DNA from: Erythrobacter sp.
GTDB lineage: Bacteria; Pseudomonadota; Alphaproteobacteria; Sphingomonadales; Sphingomonadaceae
Direction of reading: 5' to 3'
Assembly (NCBI RefSeq): GCF_011765465.1
Contig: NZ_CP050265.1
Span: forward strand, 3,140,425 to 3,204,424
DNA: 64,000 nt
Part shown: in pieces, positions 29,958 to 40,232 of the stretch
Layout: each line of letters starts with the position of its first letter
Position numbering within the stretch: the stretch's first letter is position 1
Program-made: the position numbers and the translations under genes
Notes under the pieces: generated by a model
What the model was told of the DNA's origin: nothing
Database searches by the model: none
Seen by the model: the letters and a program-made list of their open reading frames with translations, nothing else

Positions 29958-30875
29958 TCAGAAGGGCAGGATACTCTCGCCGCGCTCGGCGAAATCCTCG
30001 ATCACCTCGCCCACGCTCGCCAGCGCGGCTTCGCTGGCGGGGTCCATCCCGTCATGCGTCTCGCGCGCCCGGTAATAGGCCGCGAAGGTGATCGGCGGGT
30101 GTTCGCGCGGGCGGGCGAAGCCGATGTCGACGTAGAGCGAGCCCATGCCCGGCCAGATCGACGTGCCGGTCTTGTCGCCCGCAACCCACTTCTCCGGCAG
30201 GCCCGCGCGCACCCGGCGGCGGCCCGTGGGCGTGTCGATCATCCATTGCCTCAGCAGCGCCTCGGAAGGCTCCGGCAGCACCTCGCCGTAAAGCAGCTTC
30301 GCCACCGTGCGCGCCATCGCGGCGGGAGTCGTCGTGTCGCGATATTCGGTGACGGGCTGGTTGTTCAGCTCCGGCTCGGTCCGGTCGAGGCGGCTGACAT
30401 CGTCCCCGATGCTGCGCCAGAAGGCGGTGAGCGCCGCCGGGCCGCCGAGTTCGCGCAGCAGCACGTTCGCGGCGGTGTTGTCCGAATATTTCTGCGTGTA
30501 TTCCGCGAGTTCAAGGAGGGTCGCGCCCTCGGCCAGCCGCTTTTTGGTAAAGGGCGAGACGTGCATCAGGTCACCCCTTCCCCAAGTCACGCGGCGCGAG
30601 GCGTCGATCTCTCCCGCAGCGTCCAGCGCCAGCACCATGGCGGCGAGCGACAGCTTGAACGAAGAGCAGTGCCCGAAGCGGCGGTCACGGTTGAGGCCGA
30701 GCGACACGCCCGTTGCCGTGTCGAAAATCTCGACGCCCAGCGTCCCGCCCGCCTTGGCCTCGATGATGCGCAAGGTCGCCTGCATCCGCCCGAGCGGGCT
30801 CTGGTCTGGCGGGACGCAGGCGGCAAGGCCCAGCGCCGCGCTTCCGGCGATGAATCCGCGTCGGTTTATGGTCAC
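29958..30875 (-). CDS. class A beta-lactamase-like serine hydrolase
   Basis: A 305-residue exported protein. The N-terminus (TINRRGFIAGSAALGLAAC) is a twin-arginine-like lipoprotein signal. All class A motifs are present in order: SSFK (Ser near 71, Lys near 74), SDN near 131, EPELN near 167, and KTG near 235. This is a complete active site, so hydrolysis of beta-lactams is likely, though the spectrum is unknown. It starts at GTG 30875, overlapping the stop of the preceding GNAT gene (GTGA). It is the last gene of a long envelope-related operon, suggesting chromosomal, native status rather than recent acquisition. Confidence 0.9.
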   Translation of the reverse strand: MTINRRGFIAGSAALGLAACVPPDQSPLGRMQATLRIIEAKAGGTLGVEIFDTATGVSLGLNRDRRFGHCSSFKLSLAAMVLALDAAGEIDASRRVTWGRGDLMHVSPFTKKRLAEGATLLELAEYTQKYSDNTAANVLLRELGGPAALTAFWRSIGDDVSRLDRTEPELNNQPVTEYRDTTTPAAMARTVAKLLYGEVLPEPSEALLRQWMIDTPTGRRRVRAGLPEKWVAGDKTGTSIWPGMGSLYVDIGFARPREHPPITFAAYYRARETHDGMDPASEAALASVGEVIEDFAERGESILPF

Positions 30876-31336
30876 AGGCGGCGCTCCATGCACAGGCTGA
30901 ACTCGTCGGGCACATAGTCCCCGAAGCCGCTGCTTTCGGCGAAACCGTGGCTTTCGTAAAGCCTCAAGGCAGGCTCGAACGGAGCGGTCCGCCCGGTTTC
31001 GAGCCCGAGCCAGGTGAGCCCGCGCGCCCGTGCCTCGGCGATGAGGTGTTCGAGCAGCGCGCGCCCCGCTCCCTTGCCGCGATAGTCCGGCGCGGCGCGC
31101 ATGGATTTCAATTCCCCGCGCCCTTCGCCCAGCTCCTTGAGCGCCCCGACCGCGGCGAGCCGCTCGCCGTCCCGCACCGCGTAGAAGGTGACATCCGGTG
31201 CGCGCAGCTTTTCGACCGGCAGCGCGTGGACCTTGCAGGCGGGCGACCAGGCGTACATTTCATCGAGGTGCAGCCGCAGCAGGGCGAGCACGTCCGCGCT
31301 CGTCAGGTCGTCTTGTGCGATGGCGTAGCGGATCAC
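30872..31336 (-). CDS. GNAT-family N-acetyltransferase
   Basis: A 154-residue acetyltransferase. Acetyl-CoA binding motif A is visible as MRAAPDYRGKGAGRALLEHL near residues 80-99, followed by LGLETG and LYESHGFAES near the C-terminus. The substrate is unknown. It starts at GTG 31336, overlapping the stop of the RDD gene (GTGA), and its stop overlaps the beta-lactamase start, so all three are translationally coupled. Confidence 0.88.
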   Translation of the reverse strand: MIRYAIAQDDLTSADVLALLRLHLDEMYAWSPACKVHALPVEKLRAPDVTFYAVRDGERLAAVGALKELGEGRGELKSMRAAPDYRGKGAGRALLEHLIAEARARGLTWLGLETGRTAPFEPALRLYESHGFAESSGFGDYVPDEFSLCMERRL

Positions 31337-32292
31337 GAGAACTTGTCCGCCTTGCGCTTGCCGAAGCGCATATCGGCTTCGAGCTTGGCGCGGAGCTGGG
31401 CGTAGAACGCCTCGAGGAAGGCGCGCTCGTCGCCCGCGCCGGGGTCCCAGCCGATCTTGCGGCAGATCGCGGCGTGAACCGCCGAGAGCGCCTCGGGCTG
31501 GTTTTCGCGCAGGATGCGCTCCAGCGTCTGCAATTCCCGCTCGCCGTAAACCGACAGCTCCTCCTCGCCGAAATCGTAGCGCACGCCGGTGAGATCGCTC
31601 GTGCCCTCCGCCGCTGCCGCGCCCTGCGTCGACAGCGCCTCGGCGAGCTTGGTGCGCGGGGCTTCGACCACCCATGTCCCCGCGATCACGTCGCCCGCGC
31701 GCAGGGCGTCCTTGTTGAAGAAGGGGAAGGCCATGAAGATCCCGAACCATATTAGCCCAGCGATCCCCGCATTGCCCTGTTCGCCCGACGGCGCGAGCAG
31801 CAGGAAGATGAAGGGCATGAACAATTCGATGTCGCGGATGAGATTGCGCGCGATGACCGCTTCGGGCGTGAGCCTGCCGCCGCCTCTTGCCGCCACGCGG
31901 ATGCCGACCGCGCGCTTGCCCGGCGTCGCCCCACGAGGGGACAGTTCGAAGGCGAGGAAATAGCCGTAGCGCGCGACGAAGATCAGCAGGATCGCAAGGA
32001 TGATGACGAATTCGCCCGCTGCCGAAATCGCTCCACTCGCCGGGTCGAAATCCTCGTCCAGCACGGCCCAGAACAGCAGCGAGAACAGCAGCTGGACAAG
32101 GAAGATCCCCATGATGACGATGATGAAGTCGATCACCAGCGCGCCCACCCGGCTCCCGCGCGAAGCGACTGTGACGGGCAGGGCCAGCCCCTCGGGCGTG
32201 ACCATGGTGCGGCGGCGCTTGGCCTCGGGATCGGGGCGCAGGCCCGCGTTGGCGGAAGCGGGGGCGGAGGTGGTGGCGCTGGCGGCGCTCAT
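31333..32292 (-). CDS. RDD-domain membrane protein
   Basis: A 319-residue protein. An RDD domain of three or four hydrophobic helices covers about residues 45-200, including SRVGALVIDFIIVIMG (the first conserved Arg/Asp region) and ATPGKRAVGIRV. A cytoplasmic C-terminal region (residues 210-319) is charged and helical. RDD proteins are usually small transporters or membrane partners of unclear role. The ATG at 32292 overlaps the stop of the SpoIIM gene (ATGA). It is a regular member of the MoxR-DUF58 operon in alphaproteobacteria. Confidence 0.88.
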   Translation of the reverse strand: MSAASATTSAPASANAGLRPDPEAKRRRTMVTPEGLALPVTVASRGSRVGALVIDFIIVIMGIFLVQLLFSLLFWAVLDEDFDPASGAISAAGEFVIILAILLIFVARYGYFLAFELSPRGATPGKRAVGIRVAARGGGRLTPEAVIARNLIRDIELFMPFIFLLLAPSGEQGNAGIAGLIWFGIFMAFPFFNKDALRAGDVIAGTWVVEAPRTKLAEALSTQGAAAAEGTSDLTGVRYDFGEEELSVYGERELQTLERILRENQPEALSAVHAAICRKIGWDPGAGDERAFLEAFYAQLRAKLEADMRFGKRKADKFS

Positions 32293-33356
32293 GCCTCGCT
32301 CTCCGCCAGCGTGCGGGGGCGGTAGAGGTAGAAATAGGACAGCCAGAAGGCGAGGAAGATGCCCCCGATAGCGAAACGCCCCTCGGTGCTGCCGACCAGC
32401 TGGCGCGGGAAGGCTTCGAGGAAGGCCGCGACGATCATCATGACGACGACGCCCACCATCACCACCGCCGCGCGCCGCCCGCTGGCCGCCGCGGCGGCAA
32501 GGATCGTGCGGCTCCCCGGAAAGGCCATCGAGCGCCCGATATGCAGCCCGGCCGCGCCGGCGAGCAGGATGCCGAACAGCTCGGTCGTGCCGTGGACCGA
32601 AAGCCACGCGGCCATCTCGATCCCCAGCCCCGCATCCGCGAACAGCCACAGGAAAGCGCCCAGCATCGCGGTGTTGTGGACCAGCAGCATCAGCGAGGGA
32701 ATACCGAAAGCGAAACCCAGCGCGAAGGCGAGGATGCACACGCCCGCGTTGTTGCTGAAAAGCATGGCGGCGAACGTGGACAGCCCCCCGCTCCCGTCCT
32801 CCACCCCGAGCGTATCGGCGAGCGCCTCGCGGCTCGCGCCCGGGCGGCGGCTGTCGGCGAGGCCGGTGGGTACGAGGCGGTAGAACCATTCGGAATCCTC
32901 GGCCACCAGCAGCCAGCCGACGATCGTGCCGGTGACCATCACGAACAGCGCGATGCACACGTCGAGCCAGATCTCGCGCACGGCCCGGCTCCAGCCGCCG
33001 AACAGGAATTCGCGCAGCCACGCGAAGAAGCCCTTGCGCGGGCCGTAGACCTGGAACCACGCGCGCTGGACGAGGCTTTCGAGATAGCGCAGCGTCGCCG
33101 CATCGAGGCTCGTCTCGCGCGCGACCGAAAGCGAGGAAGCGGCGGTGCGGTAGAGCGTCGGCAGGGCGAGCAGGTCCTCGTCGTCGACCCGCTTGAGCCC
33201 GCCTTTCTCCATCCGTGCGACGATCGCTTCGAGCCTGCGCCAGTCGCCTTCGCGTTCGAGCCGGAAGCGGTCCGAACGCAGCGTCGCGCTGGCGATGTCG
33301 GCGGGCGGCTCGATCTCCTTGCGGGCGAACCATGATCCAAGAGCTGGCGCCTTCAT
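32289..33356 (-). CDS. stage II sporulation protein M (DUF95) family membrane protein
   Basis: A 355-residue protein. An N-terminal soluble helical region (about 1-110) is followed by four to six transmembrane helices. Family landmarks are FSNNAGVCILAFALGFAFGI and the later HGTTELFGILLAGAAGL. SpoIIM-type proteins outside spore formers accompany MoxR ATPases and appear to work at the cell envelope. The ATG at 33356 overlaps the DUF58 stop. Confidence 0.88.
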   Translation of the reverse strand: MKAPALGSWFARKEIEPPADIASATLRSDRFRLEREGDWRRLEAIVARMEKGGLKRVDDEDLLALPTLYRTAASSLSVARETSLDAATLRYLESLVQRAWFQVYGPRKGFFAWLREFLFGGWSRAVREIWLDVCIALFVMVTGTIVGWLLVAEDSEWFYRLVPTGLADSRRPGASREALADTLGVEDGSGGLSTFAAMLFSNNAGVCILAFALGFAFGIPSLMLLVHNTAMLGAFLWLFADAGLGIEMAAWLSVHGTTELFGILLAGAAGLHIGRSMAFPGSRTILAAAAASGRRAAVVMVGVVVMMIVAAFLEAFPRQLVGSTEGRFAIGGIFLAFWLSYFYLYRPRTLAESEA

Positions 33357-34720
33357 CCGATCGCCTCGCTGTTCCGGATCGCCCAGTAGCGGTCGATGAG
33401 ATCGAAAGTGATCGCCTCCCACGGCGCCTCGATCACGTCGACGCCCATCCGGCGCAGCCGCTGCAGGACGAGGCTGCGCTGGCGGGCGAGCGTATCGGCG
33501 GTGACCGAGCGGGCGAGGGTCGCGATATCGCCGGGCTCTTCCTCGATGAAGCTTTCCAGTTCGCTGTCGGCGAAGGTGACGAACAGGACGAGATGCTTCT
33601 TCACGAGGCGCGAAATGCTCTCGACCATCAGTTCGGCGGCGGTCGGATCGGTGAAATCGGAAAACAGCACGACCAGCGAACGGCGCTGCAGCTTGGCCGT
33701 AAGCGTGGCGAGGGCGAGGGTGAAATTGGGCTCGACCGGCTCGTAATCGAGCGAGGCGGCGGCGGCCTGCAGCCTGGGAAAGCCGCGCGTGTCGTTGACG
33801 AAAGGCGTCATCACGCGGGGGCTGCGGGCGAAGCCGAACAGGGCGGTGCGGTCGCCGCCCTTCAATGCGACATAGGCGCAGGTGAGCGCGGCCGAAACGG
33901 CGCGGTCGATGCGGGGCAGGCCGTCGACCGGCTCGCACATGGCCTGCCCGCAATCGAAGGCGAAGACGATCTGGTTGTTGCGCTCGCTTTCGTTCTCGCG
34001 GGCATAGAGGTGGTTGTGGCGCGCGCTCGCCTTCCAGTCGATCCGGCGGCGGTCCATGCCGGGCTCGTATTCGGAAAGCGCCTCGAACTGCGTGCCCTCG
34101 CCGCGGATGCGCCGCGCGATGAGGCCGGTGCGTTCGTCGCGCAGGAAGGTCTGCAATTCCTTCGAGCGCACCGGGGAAAGGTCGGGCCAGATGCGGATTT
34201 CGGTTTCGAGCGGCTGCGACACCTGCCGCGCGCCGAGGCCCAATGGGCCGGTCCAGCGCAGCCAGAGCCGGGTGACGCCGCCCGTCCCGCGCCGTTCGGG
34301 CAAGAGTTCGACCGCGCCCGAGAACACGCCCGCCTGCTCGCCCGGCACAAGGCGCAGCTCGGCACGCCCGGCAAGGCCGAGCCGGGGGTCGAATTCGAGC
34401 GCCGCCTCGGGCCGGCCCGCGCCTTGGCGCAGGAGCGCGTGGACTTCAACGACGCAGGGCCGGCCGACCTCGGTATCGGCCGGGGCATTGACTTCGCGCC
34501 GCTCGCAGCGCCCTGCGACAAGCCCGTCGAGCACCACCAGCACGACCAGCGCGATGGCGGCGGCGGGGGCGACCACCCAGGCTTGCGGCGAGGCGGCCGC
34601 GATCAGCAGGGCGAGCGGGGCCAGACCCGCGATCGCCCACGCCGCGCGGGCCGTGGGCACGATCGGCAGGGCCGGGAGCCAGCCGAACAGGCGGGCGAAG
34701 AGGGCGCGCAGGCGGCTCAT
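33353..34720 (-). CDS. DUF58-domain protein
   Basis: A 455-residue protein. Two hydrophobic helices (residues 25-65) anchor the N-terminus. The DUF58 core motif GTQFEALSEYEPGMDRRRIDWKASARHNHL lies near residues 205-235 (shown here split: YEPGMDRRRIDWKASAR). A von-Willebrand-like C-terminal region contains VVLFSDFTDP. DUF58 proteins are the usual partners of MoxR ATPases. It starts 17 nt after the moxR stop, and its stop overlaps the spoIIM start. Confidence 0.88.
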   Translation of the reverse strand: MSRLRALFARLFGWLPALPIVPTARAAWAIAGLAPLALLIAAASPQAWVVAPAAAIALVVLVVLDGLVAGRCERREVNAPADTEVGRPCVVEVHALLRQGAGRPEAALEFDPRLGLAGRAELRLVPGEQAGVFSGAVELLPERRGTGGVTRLWLRWTGPLGLGARQVSQPLETEIRIWPDLSPVRSKELQTFLRDERTGLIARRIRGEGTQFEALSEYEPGMDRRRIDWKASARHNHLYARENESERNNQIVFAFDCGQAMCEPVDGLPRIDRAVSAALTCAYVALKGGDRTALFGFARSPRVMTPFVNDTRGFPRLQAAAASLDYEPVEPNFTLALATLTAKLQRRSLVVLFSDFTDPTAAELMVESISRLVKKHLVLFVTFADSELESFIEEEPGDIATLARSVTADTLARQRSLVLQRLRRMGVDVIEAPWEAITFDLIDRYWAIRNSEAIG

Positions 34721-34737
34721 GGTCTCGTCATGGGCCC

Positions 34738-35696
<959 letters not shown>

Positions 35697-35700
<4 letters not shown>

Positions 35701-37004
35701 GTCTTCAGTTTCCTCAGCAATTCGTCGAGCGCCTTGGCGGCGCGCAGAATGTCGTCGGGGGCCTCGGCGCTTCGCAGCGCCTCGGCCCGGGTGGAAAAGG
35801 GCGCCTCGTCCGGCAGGCGCCGGGCGAGCGCGGCGTCGATCGCCGCATCGTCGGGACGCTTGAGGGCGAGCAGGCGCGCGATGCGGCGCTGCGCGAGCGC
35901 GGCGTAGGGCGCTGCGAGCAGCCGCATCCGCTTCGCCCGCAGGATGAGCCCTGCGCCGTTCCTGACCAGCCGCTCCTTGCCGAAGCCGATTTCCGGCGCG
36001 CTCGCCGCAGCCGCGCCGAAGCGCATGAAGGCGCGCCAGCCGACCACGATCAGCGCGGCGATCAGGCACAGGGTCGCGGCGAGGAAAGGCGGCCGGAAGG
36101 CGAGGGTGAGAAGGTTCTGCGTTCCGCCGAAGCCATTCAGCGTGAGGTCGAACACCACCCGCGTGTCCTCGCCGTATCCTGCCTCGCGCACCAGCTGCAG
36201 CGCCACCGCCGCGCGGGCCGGGTCGGCAAGGCCCCAGTTGTTGACGAGGTCGGGCTCGGCCACGACCACGGTCCAGTGCGCGTTCTCGTAGAAGTCGCTG
36301 CCTTCCTCGCCCAGCACGTTGAAGGCGAGCATCCGCCCGTCGCCATCGCTGACGAGCGGTTCGAGCGTGTCCTTGGCAAGGACGAACTTGGTGGTCTTCG
36401 CCGGAAGGTCGCCCGCTATGCCGAAACCTTCGAAGGAAGCGGCCCCGCCGCTTTCACCCTCGCCCTCCTCCGGCCGGTCGAGCGCGGTGTCGAAGGTGTA
36501 GGGCGCAGGAAGGTCGTTGGTCCAGGTCGTCTCGGTCGCGAGGCCGAGCCTGACCCAGCCTTCCCTGAACAATTCGCGGATTTCCGCCGGCGCGCGGTCG
36601 GGGACGGTGCGCGCCTGCCATTTCGGCAGCAGGACAAGCGTCGGCCCCTGGTATTGCCGCGCCTCGAGCAGCGCGCCGATCTCTTCCGGGTCGGCGTAAG
36701 GCGAAGGCGCGATGACGAGGAGGTCGGGCGTCTCGAGATCGCTCGGCGAGCGCGAGACCTCGACCTCGTGGCCCGCGCCTTCAATCAGGCGGACCAGCCC
36801 GGCATAGCCGTTCAGGCCGACCGAGGCGGCATGGGCCGCGCCGTCGTTCTCGCGGTCGCCGCCGGTGTCGCCCGCCGAGATGAACCAGAGCAGGGCGAGG
36901 AAGGCGAGGAAGCCGACCGCCAGCACGGCGAAGACCGTCGCCTTGCCGAAAGGCGAGGACGCGCGGCCCGTCATGTCGGGCGCCGCGATGGCGGGGCCGC
37001 TCAT
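35697..37004 (-). CDS. DUF4350-domain membrane protein
   Basis: A 435-residue protein with one hydrophobic helix near residues 22-44 and another near 305-325, bracketing a soluble domain. The soluble part begins [19 protein letters not shown] and has the DUF4350 pattern of a Rossmann-like, probably periplasmic or cytosolic domain ([19 protein letters not shown]). It is a constant neighbour of MoxR in alphaproteobacteria, of unknown biochemical role. The 5' end overlaps the DUF4129 stop. Confidence 0.83.
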
Positions 37005-37708
37005 GGCGCGGAAATCCGCTGGAGCGCGAAGTCGGCATAGGCCGCGCGGGCGGCTTCCCAGTCGGCCCTGTCGAGCGCGCGCAGCGCGAAGAGGCTGCGC
37101 TCCACCCGTTCGGCCACGGCGGCGAAGGCGGTGCGCGCTGCATCGGGCAGGGCGGGCAGGGAGGCGAGTTCGCGCGCGGTCGAGGAAGGTTCGACCCAGT
37201 CAGGCCGCGCGGCGGCGATCTGGCCGACGCTGCGCAGCAGGAGGAGGTGCGTCGCCTCGTCATAGCGCCCCTCGGCGGCGAGCCGGTCGGCATCCTCGAG
37301 CAGGGCGAGGCTCTCGCTCTCCTCGGGCCGCCAGTCGGGTGCGCCCGCTTCGGGCGGCGCGCCTTTCGCGGCGCGCGGCGCGCGGGCGAGCGGGCCGTAA
37401 AGCCGGGCGAGGAAGAACACCGCCAGCGCCGCCGCGAGGATCGCCGCGATCCACCAGAAATCGACCACCAGCCGCGCGACCGGCTGGATGATCATGCCGA
37501 GGAAATCGAACAACGCCTCGATCGCGCGGCTGAACCACGTCGGCTCGGGTTCGGGAAGGTCGGGAATCTCGACCGGCGCGAACTGGATATCCTCGCCCGC
37601 GCGCAGCGCTTCCCAGCCTTCCGGCGGGATGTCGGCAGAGGCGGCGGGCGCGCTCGCGTCGGCCGGGTTCTCTTGCGAAAGGGGGACCGTCTGCGCCGCG
37701 CTCGTCAT
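37001..37708 (-). CDS. DUF4129-domain protein, first gene of the MoxR operon
   Basis: A 235-residue protein. Residues about 75-105 form one or two membrane helices. The C-terminal helical DUF4129 region contains ADRLAAEGRYDEATHLLLLRSV and DWVEPSSTARELASLP, the conserved core of the family. It heads an eight-gene minus-strand operon (DUF4129, DUF4350, MoxR, DUF58, SpoIIM, RDD, GNAT, beta-lactamase). A perfect 16-bp palindrome lies 35 nt upstream of its ATG. Confidence 0.85.
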   Translation of the reverse strand: MTSAAQTVPLSQENPADASAPAASADIPPEGWEALRAGEDIQFAPVEIPDLPEPEPTWFSRAIEALFDFLGMIIQPVARLVVDFWWIAAILAAALAVFFLARLYGPLARAPRAAKGAPPEAGAPDWRPEESESLALLEDADRLAAEGRYDEATHLLLLRSVGQIAAARPDWVEPSSTARELASLPALPDAARTAFAAVAERVERSLFALRALDRADWEAARAAYADFALQRISAP

Positions 37709-37742
37709 GCCGGAAGGATTGGTGGCACGGCCAAGTTACCAA

Positions 37743-37758
37743 GGCAACAATTGTTGCC
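37743..37758 (-). promoter_or_regulatory. 16-bp palindrome upstream of the MoxR operon
   Basis: GGCAACAATTGTTGCC is a perfect palindrome located 35-50 nt upstream of the DUF4129 start codon and about 22 nt beyond the pheA stop. It has no following T-run matching a terminator on the minus strand. It is a candidate operator for the operon. Confidence 0.5.
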
Positions 37759-37780
37759 CTGACTTTTTCTCAAGGGCCGC

Positions 37781-38674
37781 TCAGCCCCGCTTGCGGGCCT
37801 GCGAATAGGTGCCGAGAATACGCAATTCCTTGGAAAAATAGGCACATTCTTCCAACGCGCGATCGACCGCGGGATCGCCGGGCGCGCCGTGGATGTCGGC
37901 ATAGAACATGGTTGCCGAAAAGCTCGCGCCCTTCTGGTAGGATTCCAGCTTGGTCATGTTGACGCCGTTCGTGGCGAAGCCGCCCAGCGTCTTGTAGAGC
38001 GCGGCGGGGATGTTGCGGACCTCGAAGACGAAAGTGGTGATCGCCTCGGCGCCCGCGAAATCCGCCGGGTCGAGCGGCTGTGCGGCGAGCACGACGAAGC
38101 GGGTGGTGTTGTCGGCGCTGTCCTCGACGCGGCTTTCGATGATGTCGAGCCCGTAGAGCTCGGCCGCGATGGCGGGCGCAATGGCGGCGATTTTCGGATC
38201 GTCCTTCTCCGCGACGAAGGCCGCCGCCCCCGCGGTGTCGGCGTGCGAGAGCGGCACGATGCCGCGCTCGCGCAGGAACAGGCGCGACTGGCCCAATGCC
38301 TGCGGATGCGAATAGGCCGCCTCGAACGGGCCTTTGCCCTTCGCCATCAGCGCGTGGTGGATCTCCATGAAATATTCGCCGACGATCGAAAGCCCGCTTT
38401 CGGGCAGCAGGAAATGGATGTCGGCGACGCGTCCGTGCTGCGAATTCTCGATCGGGATGATCGCCTGTCCCGCGCGTCCGTCCCGCACGGCTTCGAGCGC
38501 GTCCTCGAAGCTGAAGCAGGGCAGCGGCAGCGCGTCGGGGCGCGCTTCCATCGCGGCGCGGTGCGAATTGGCGCCGGGCGAGCCCTGAAACGCGATGGCG
38601 CGCGCGGGATCAGCCTCGGCCGCTTCGCGCAGGGCATCGACAAGGGCTAGGGCGGGGCCGGGAAAAGAACGCAT
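37781..38674 (-). CDS. pheA: prephenate dehydratase
   Basis: A 297-residue enzyme that converts prephenate to phenylpyruvate in phenylalanine synthesis. The catalytic domain covers residues about 20-205: IAFQGSPGANSHRAA, then IPIENSQHGRV, and the catalytic TRF motif in DNTTRFVVLA. A C-terminal ACT regulatory domain follows (about 212-290), with the ESYQKGASFSATMFYADI stretch where phenylalanine binds. It is monofunctional, without chorismate mutase. The ATG at 38674 is chosen for family fit. Confidence 0.95.
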   Translation of the reverse strand: MRSFPGPALALVDALREAAEADPARAIAFQGSPGANSHRAAMEARPDALPLPCFSFEDALEAVRDGRAGQAIIPIENSQHGRVADIHFLLPESGLSIVGEYFMEIHHALMAKGKGPFEAAYSHPQALGQSRLFLRERGIVPLSHADTAGAAAFVAEKDDPKIAAIAPAIAAELYGLDIIESRVEDSADNTTRFVVLAAQPLDPADFAGAEAITTFVFEVRNIPAALYKTLGGFATNGVNMTKLESYQKGASFSATMFYADIHGAPGDPAVDRALEECAYFSKELRILGTYSQARKRG

Positions 38675-38793
38675 GATGCAAAGCGTGCTAGCCCCCCTTG
38701 ACAGGCCCCACAAGCCTGCTTGCAAAACCTGCAAGAAATGATGTCGCCATGGGCCTTGCGCGGGGGAGAGGGCGACAGTAAGGGACGCGCGCA

Positions 38794-39483
38794 ATGGCAC
38801 AAGACAACAACACCAAAACGGGCGCGGATGCGGCTTCGGGTAGCACCGAATCGGCTTCGGGCGACCTTTTCAACACCGCGGCGGGCTGGGTCCTGTTCGC
38901 CGGTATCGTGGGCCTCGGTCTCAGCGTGCTGAGCGACAGGTATTTCCACGGCTATGATCCCAAGGATCTGCCGACCGAGGAAATGGGCTACATCGTCGAA
39001 GGCGTCGAGGAAGAGGGCGAGGCCGATGCCGGCCCGACTCTGGCGCAGGTACTCCTCGATGCCGACCCCGAAGCGGGGGCCAAGGTCTTCGCCAAGTGCC
39101 AGTCCTGCCACAATGTGGAAGCGGGCGGCCCGAACGGCGTCGGCCCGAATCTCCACGGCGTCATGGGCAAGCCGATCGCGTCGAACGCCCCGGGCTTCAA
39201 CTATTCCAGCGCGCTCAAGGACAAGGGCGGCGAATGGACGTGGGAGAACATGAGCGAATGGCTCGCTTCCCCGCGCAATTTCGCGCCCGGCACGTCGATG
39301 AGCTTCGCCGGTCTCGGCAGCATCGAGGACCGTGCCAATGTCATGGCCTACCTCGCGGCGAACGGCGGTGCGCCGCCCAAGCCCGAGCCCGAGGCTCCGG
39401 CGGCGGACGAGGCCGCTCCGGCTGAAGAGGGCGCGGAAGAAGGCGCGGAAGCCGAGGCTCCGGCGGAAACCGCCGAAGGCTGA
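38794..39483 (+). CDS. membrane-anchored cytochrome c (CycM/c552 type)
   Basis: A 229-residue class I c-type cytochrome, an electron carrier between the bc1 complex and terminal oxidases. An uncleaved N-terminal helix (residues 26-47) anchors it. The heme site is KCQSCHNVE near residue 108, and the axial Met lies in GTSMSFAGLG. The C-terminal tail (about 190-229) is rich in Ala, Glu and Pro. A TTGACA (38698-38703) lies upstream but without a convincing -10. A clear terminator follows the gene. It is divergent from pheA. Confidence 0.92.
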   Translation: MAQDNNTKTGADAASGSTESASGDLFNTAAGWVLFAGIVGLGLSVLSDRYFHGYDPKDLPTEEMGYIVEGVEEEGEADAGPTLAQVLLDADPEAGAKVFAKCQSCHNVEAGGPNGVGPNLHGVMGKPIASNAPGFNYSSALKDKGGEWTWENMSEWLASPRNFAPGTSMSFAGLGSIEDRANVMAYLAANGGAPPKPEPEAPAADEAAPAEEGAEEGAEAEAPAETAEG

Positions 39484-39505
39484 TTTCCGCCAGCATCGAA
39501 TTGAG

Positions 39506-39540
39506 AAGGGGGGCGCGGGTTTCCGCGCCCCTTTTCGTTT
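39506..39540 (+). terminator. Rho-independent terminator after cytochrome c
   Basis: A stem of nine GC-rich base pairs (39510-39518 with 39523-39531), a GTTT loop, and A-T flanks that extend it, followed by TTTTCGTTT. It sits about 25 nt after the stop codon. Confidence 0.85.
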
Positions 39541-39560
39541 GCGCCCCGTTCTTGAGCGGC

Positions 39561-40232
39561 TCAGTCCTCGTCGCGGCCCTTGAACCCCTGCGCGACGACA
39601 TACCATTCGGACGAGCCCTTGCGGCTGGCGGGCGGCTTGGCGTGCTTGACCGTGCGGAAATGCTGCTTGAGCAGGGCGAGCAGGTCCGCGTCGGTCCCCC
39701 CGGCGAGCACCTTGGCGACGAAGGCCCCGCCTTTCTCCAGCGTCTGACAAGCGAACCACGCGCCCGCTTCGACCAGCGCCATGGTGCGCAGGTGGTCGGT
39801 CTGCTTGTGCCCGACCGTGTTCGCCGCCATGTCCGACAGGACGAGGTCCGGCGGCCCGCCCAGCGCCTCTTCGAGCGCCTTGGGGGCGGCATCGTCCATG
39901 AAATCCGTCTGCAGGATGGTGACACCCTCGATTTCCTCGACCGGCAACAGGTCGATGCCGACGACCTCGGCCCTGGGCGCCTTCTTGCGGACCACCTGCG
40001 CCCAGCCGCCCGGCGCGATGCCGAGGTCGACGACGCGTTTCACGCCATTGAGGAGCGAAAAGCGATCGTCGAGCTCGATCAGCTTGTAGGCCGCGCGGCT
40101 GCGATAGCCGTCGGCCTTGGCCTTCTGGACATAGGGGTCGTTCAGCTGCCGCTCGAGCCAGCGCGTCGAGGACGGCTTGCGCCCGCGCGCGGTCTTCACA
40201 CGGCGGTCGGGATCGCGGCCGGAGCGGCTCAC
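39561..40232 (-). CDS. rlmE: 23S rRNA (uridine-2'-O-)-methyltransferase RlmE
   Basis: A 223-residue FtsJ/RrmJ-family SAM-dependent methyltransferase that modifies 23S rRNA. The SAM-binding start is VVDLGIAPGGWAQVV, with the later DLLPVE, the catalytic Asp of VLSDMAANTVG, and VAKVLAGG with the catalytic Lys. The basic N-terminal extension fits alphaproteobacterial members. It starts at GTG 40232, overlapping the ppx stop (GTGA). Confidence 0.94.
   Translation of the reverse strand: MSRSGRDPDRRVKTARGRKPSSTRWLERQLNDPYVQKAKADGYRSRAAYKLIELDDRFSLLNGVKRVVDLGIAPGGWAQVVRKKAPRAEVVGIDLLPVEEIEGVTILQTDFMDDAAPKALEEALGGPPDLVLSDMAANTVGHKQTDHLRTMALVEAGAWFACQTLEKGGAFVAKVLAGGTDADLLALLKQHFRTVKHAKPPASRKGSSEWYVVAQGFKGRDED

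Noticed and set aside
32289..33953. 554-residue extended form of the SpoIIM-like protein
   Set aside because: The N-terminal ~200 residues are an Arg-rich shadow of DUF58. The ATG at 33356 gives the family length and an ATGA overlap.
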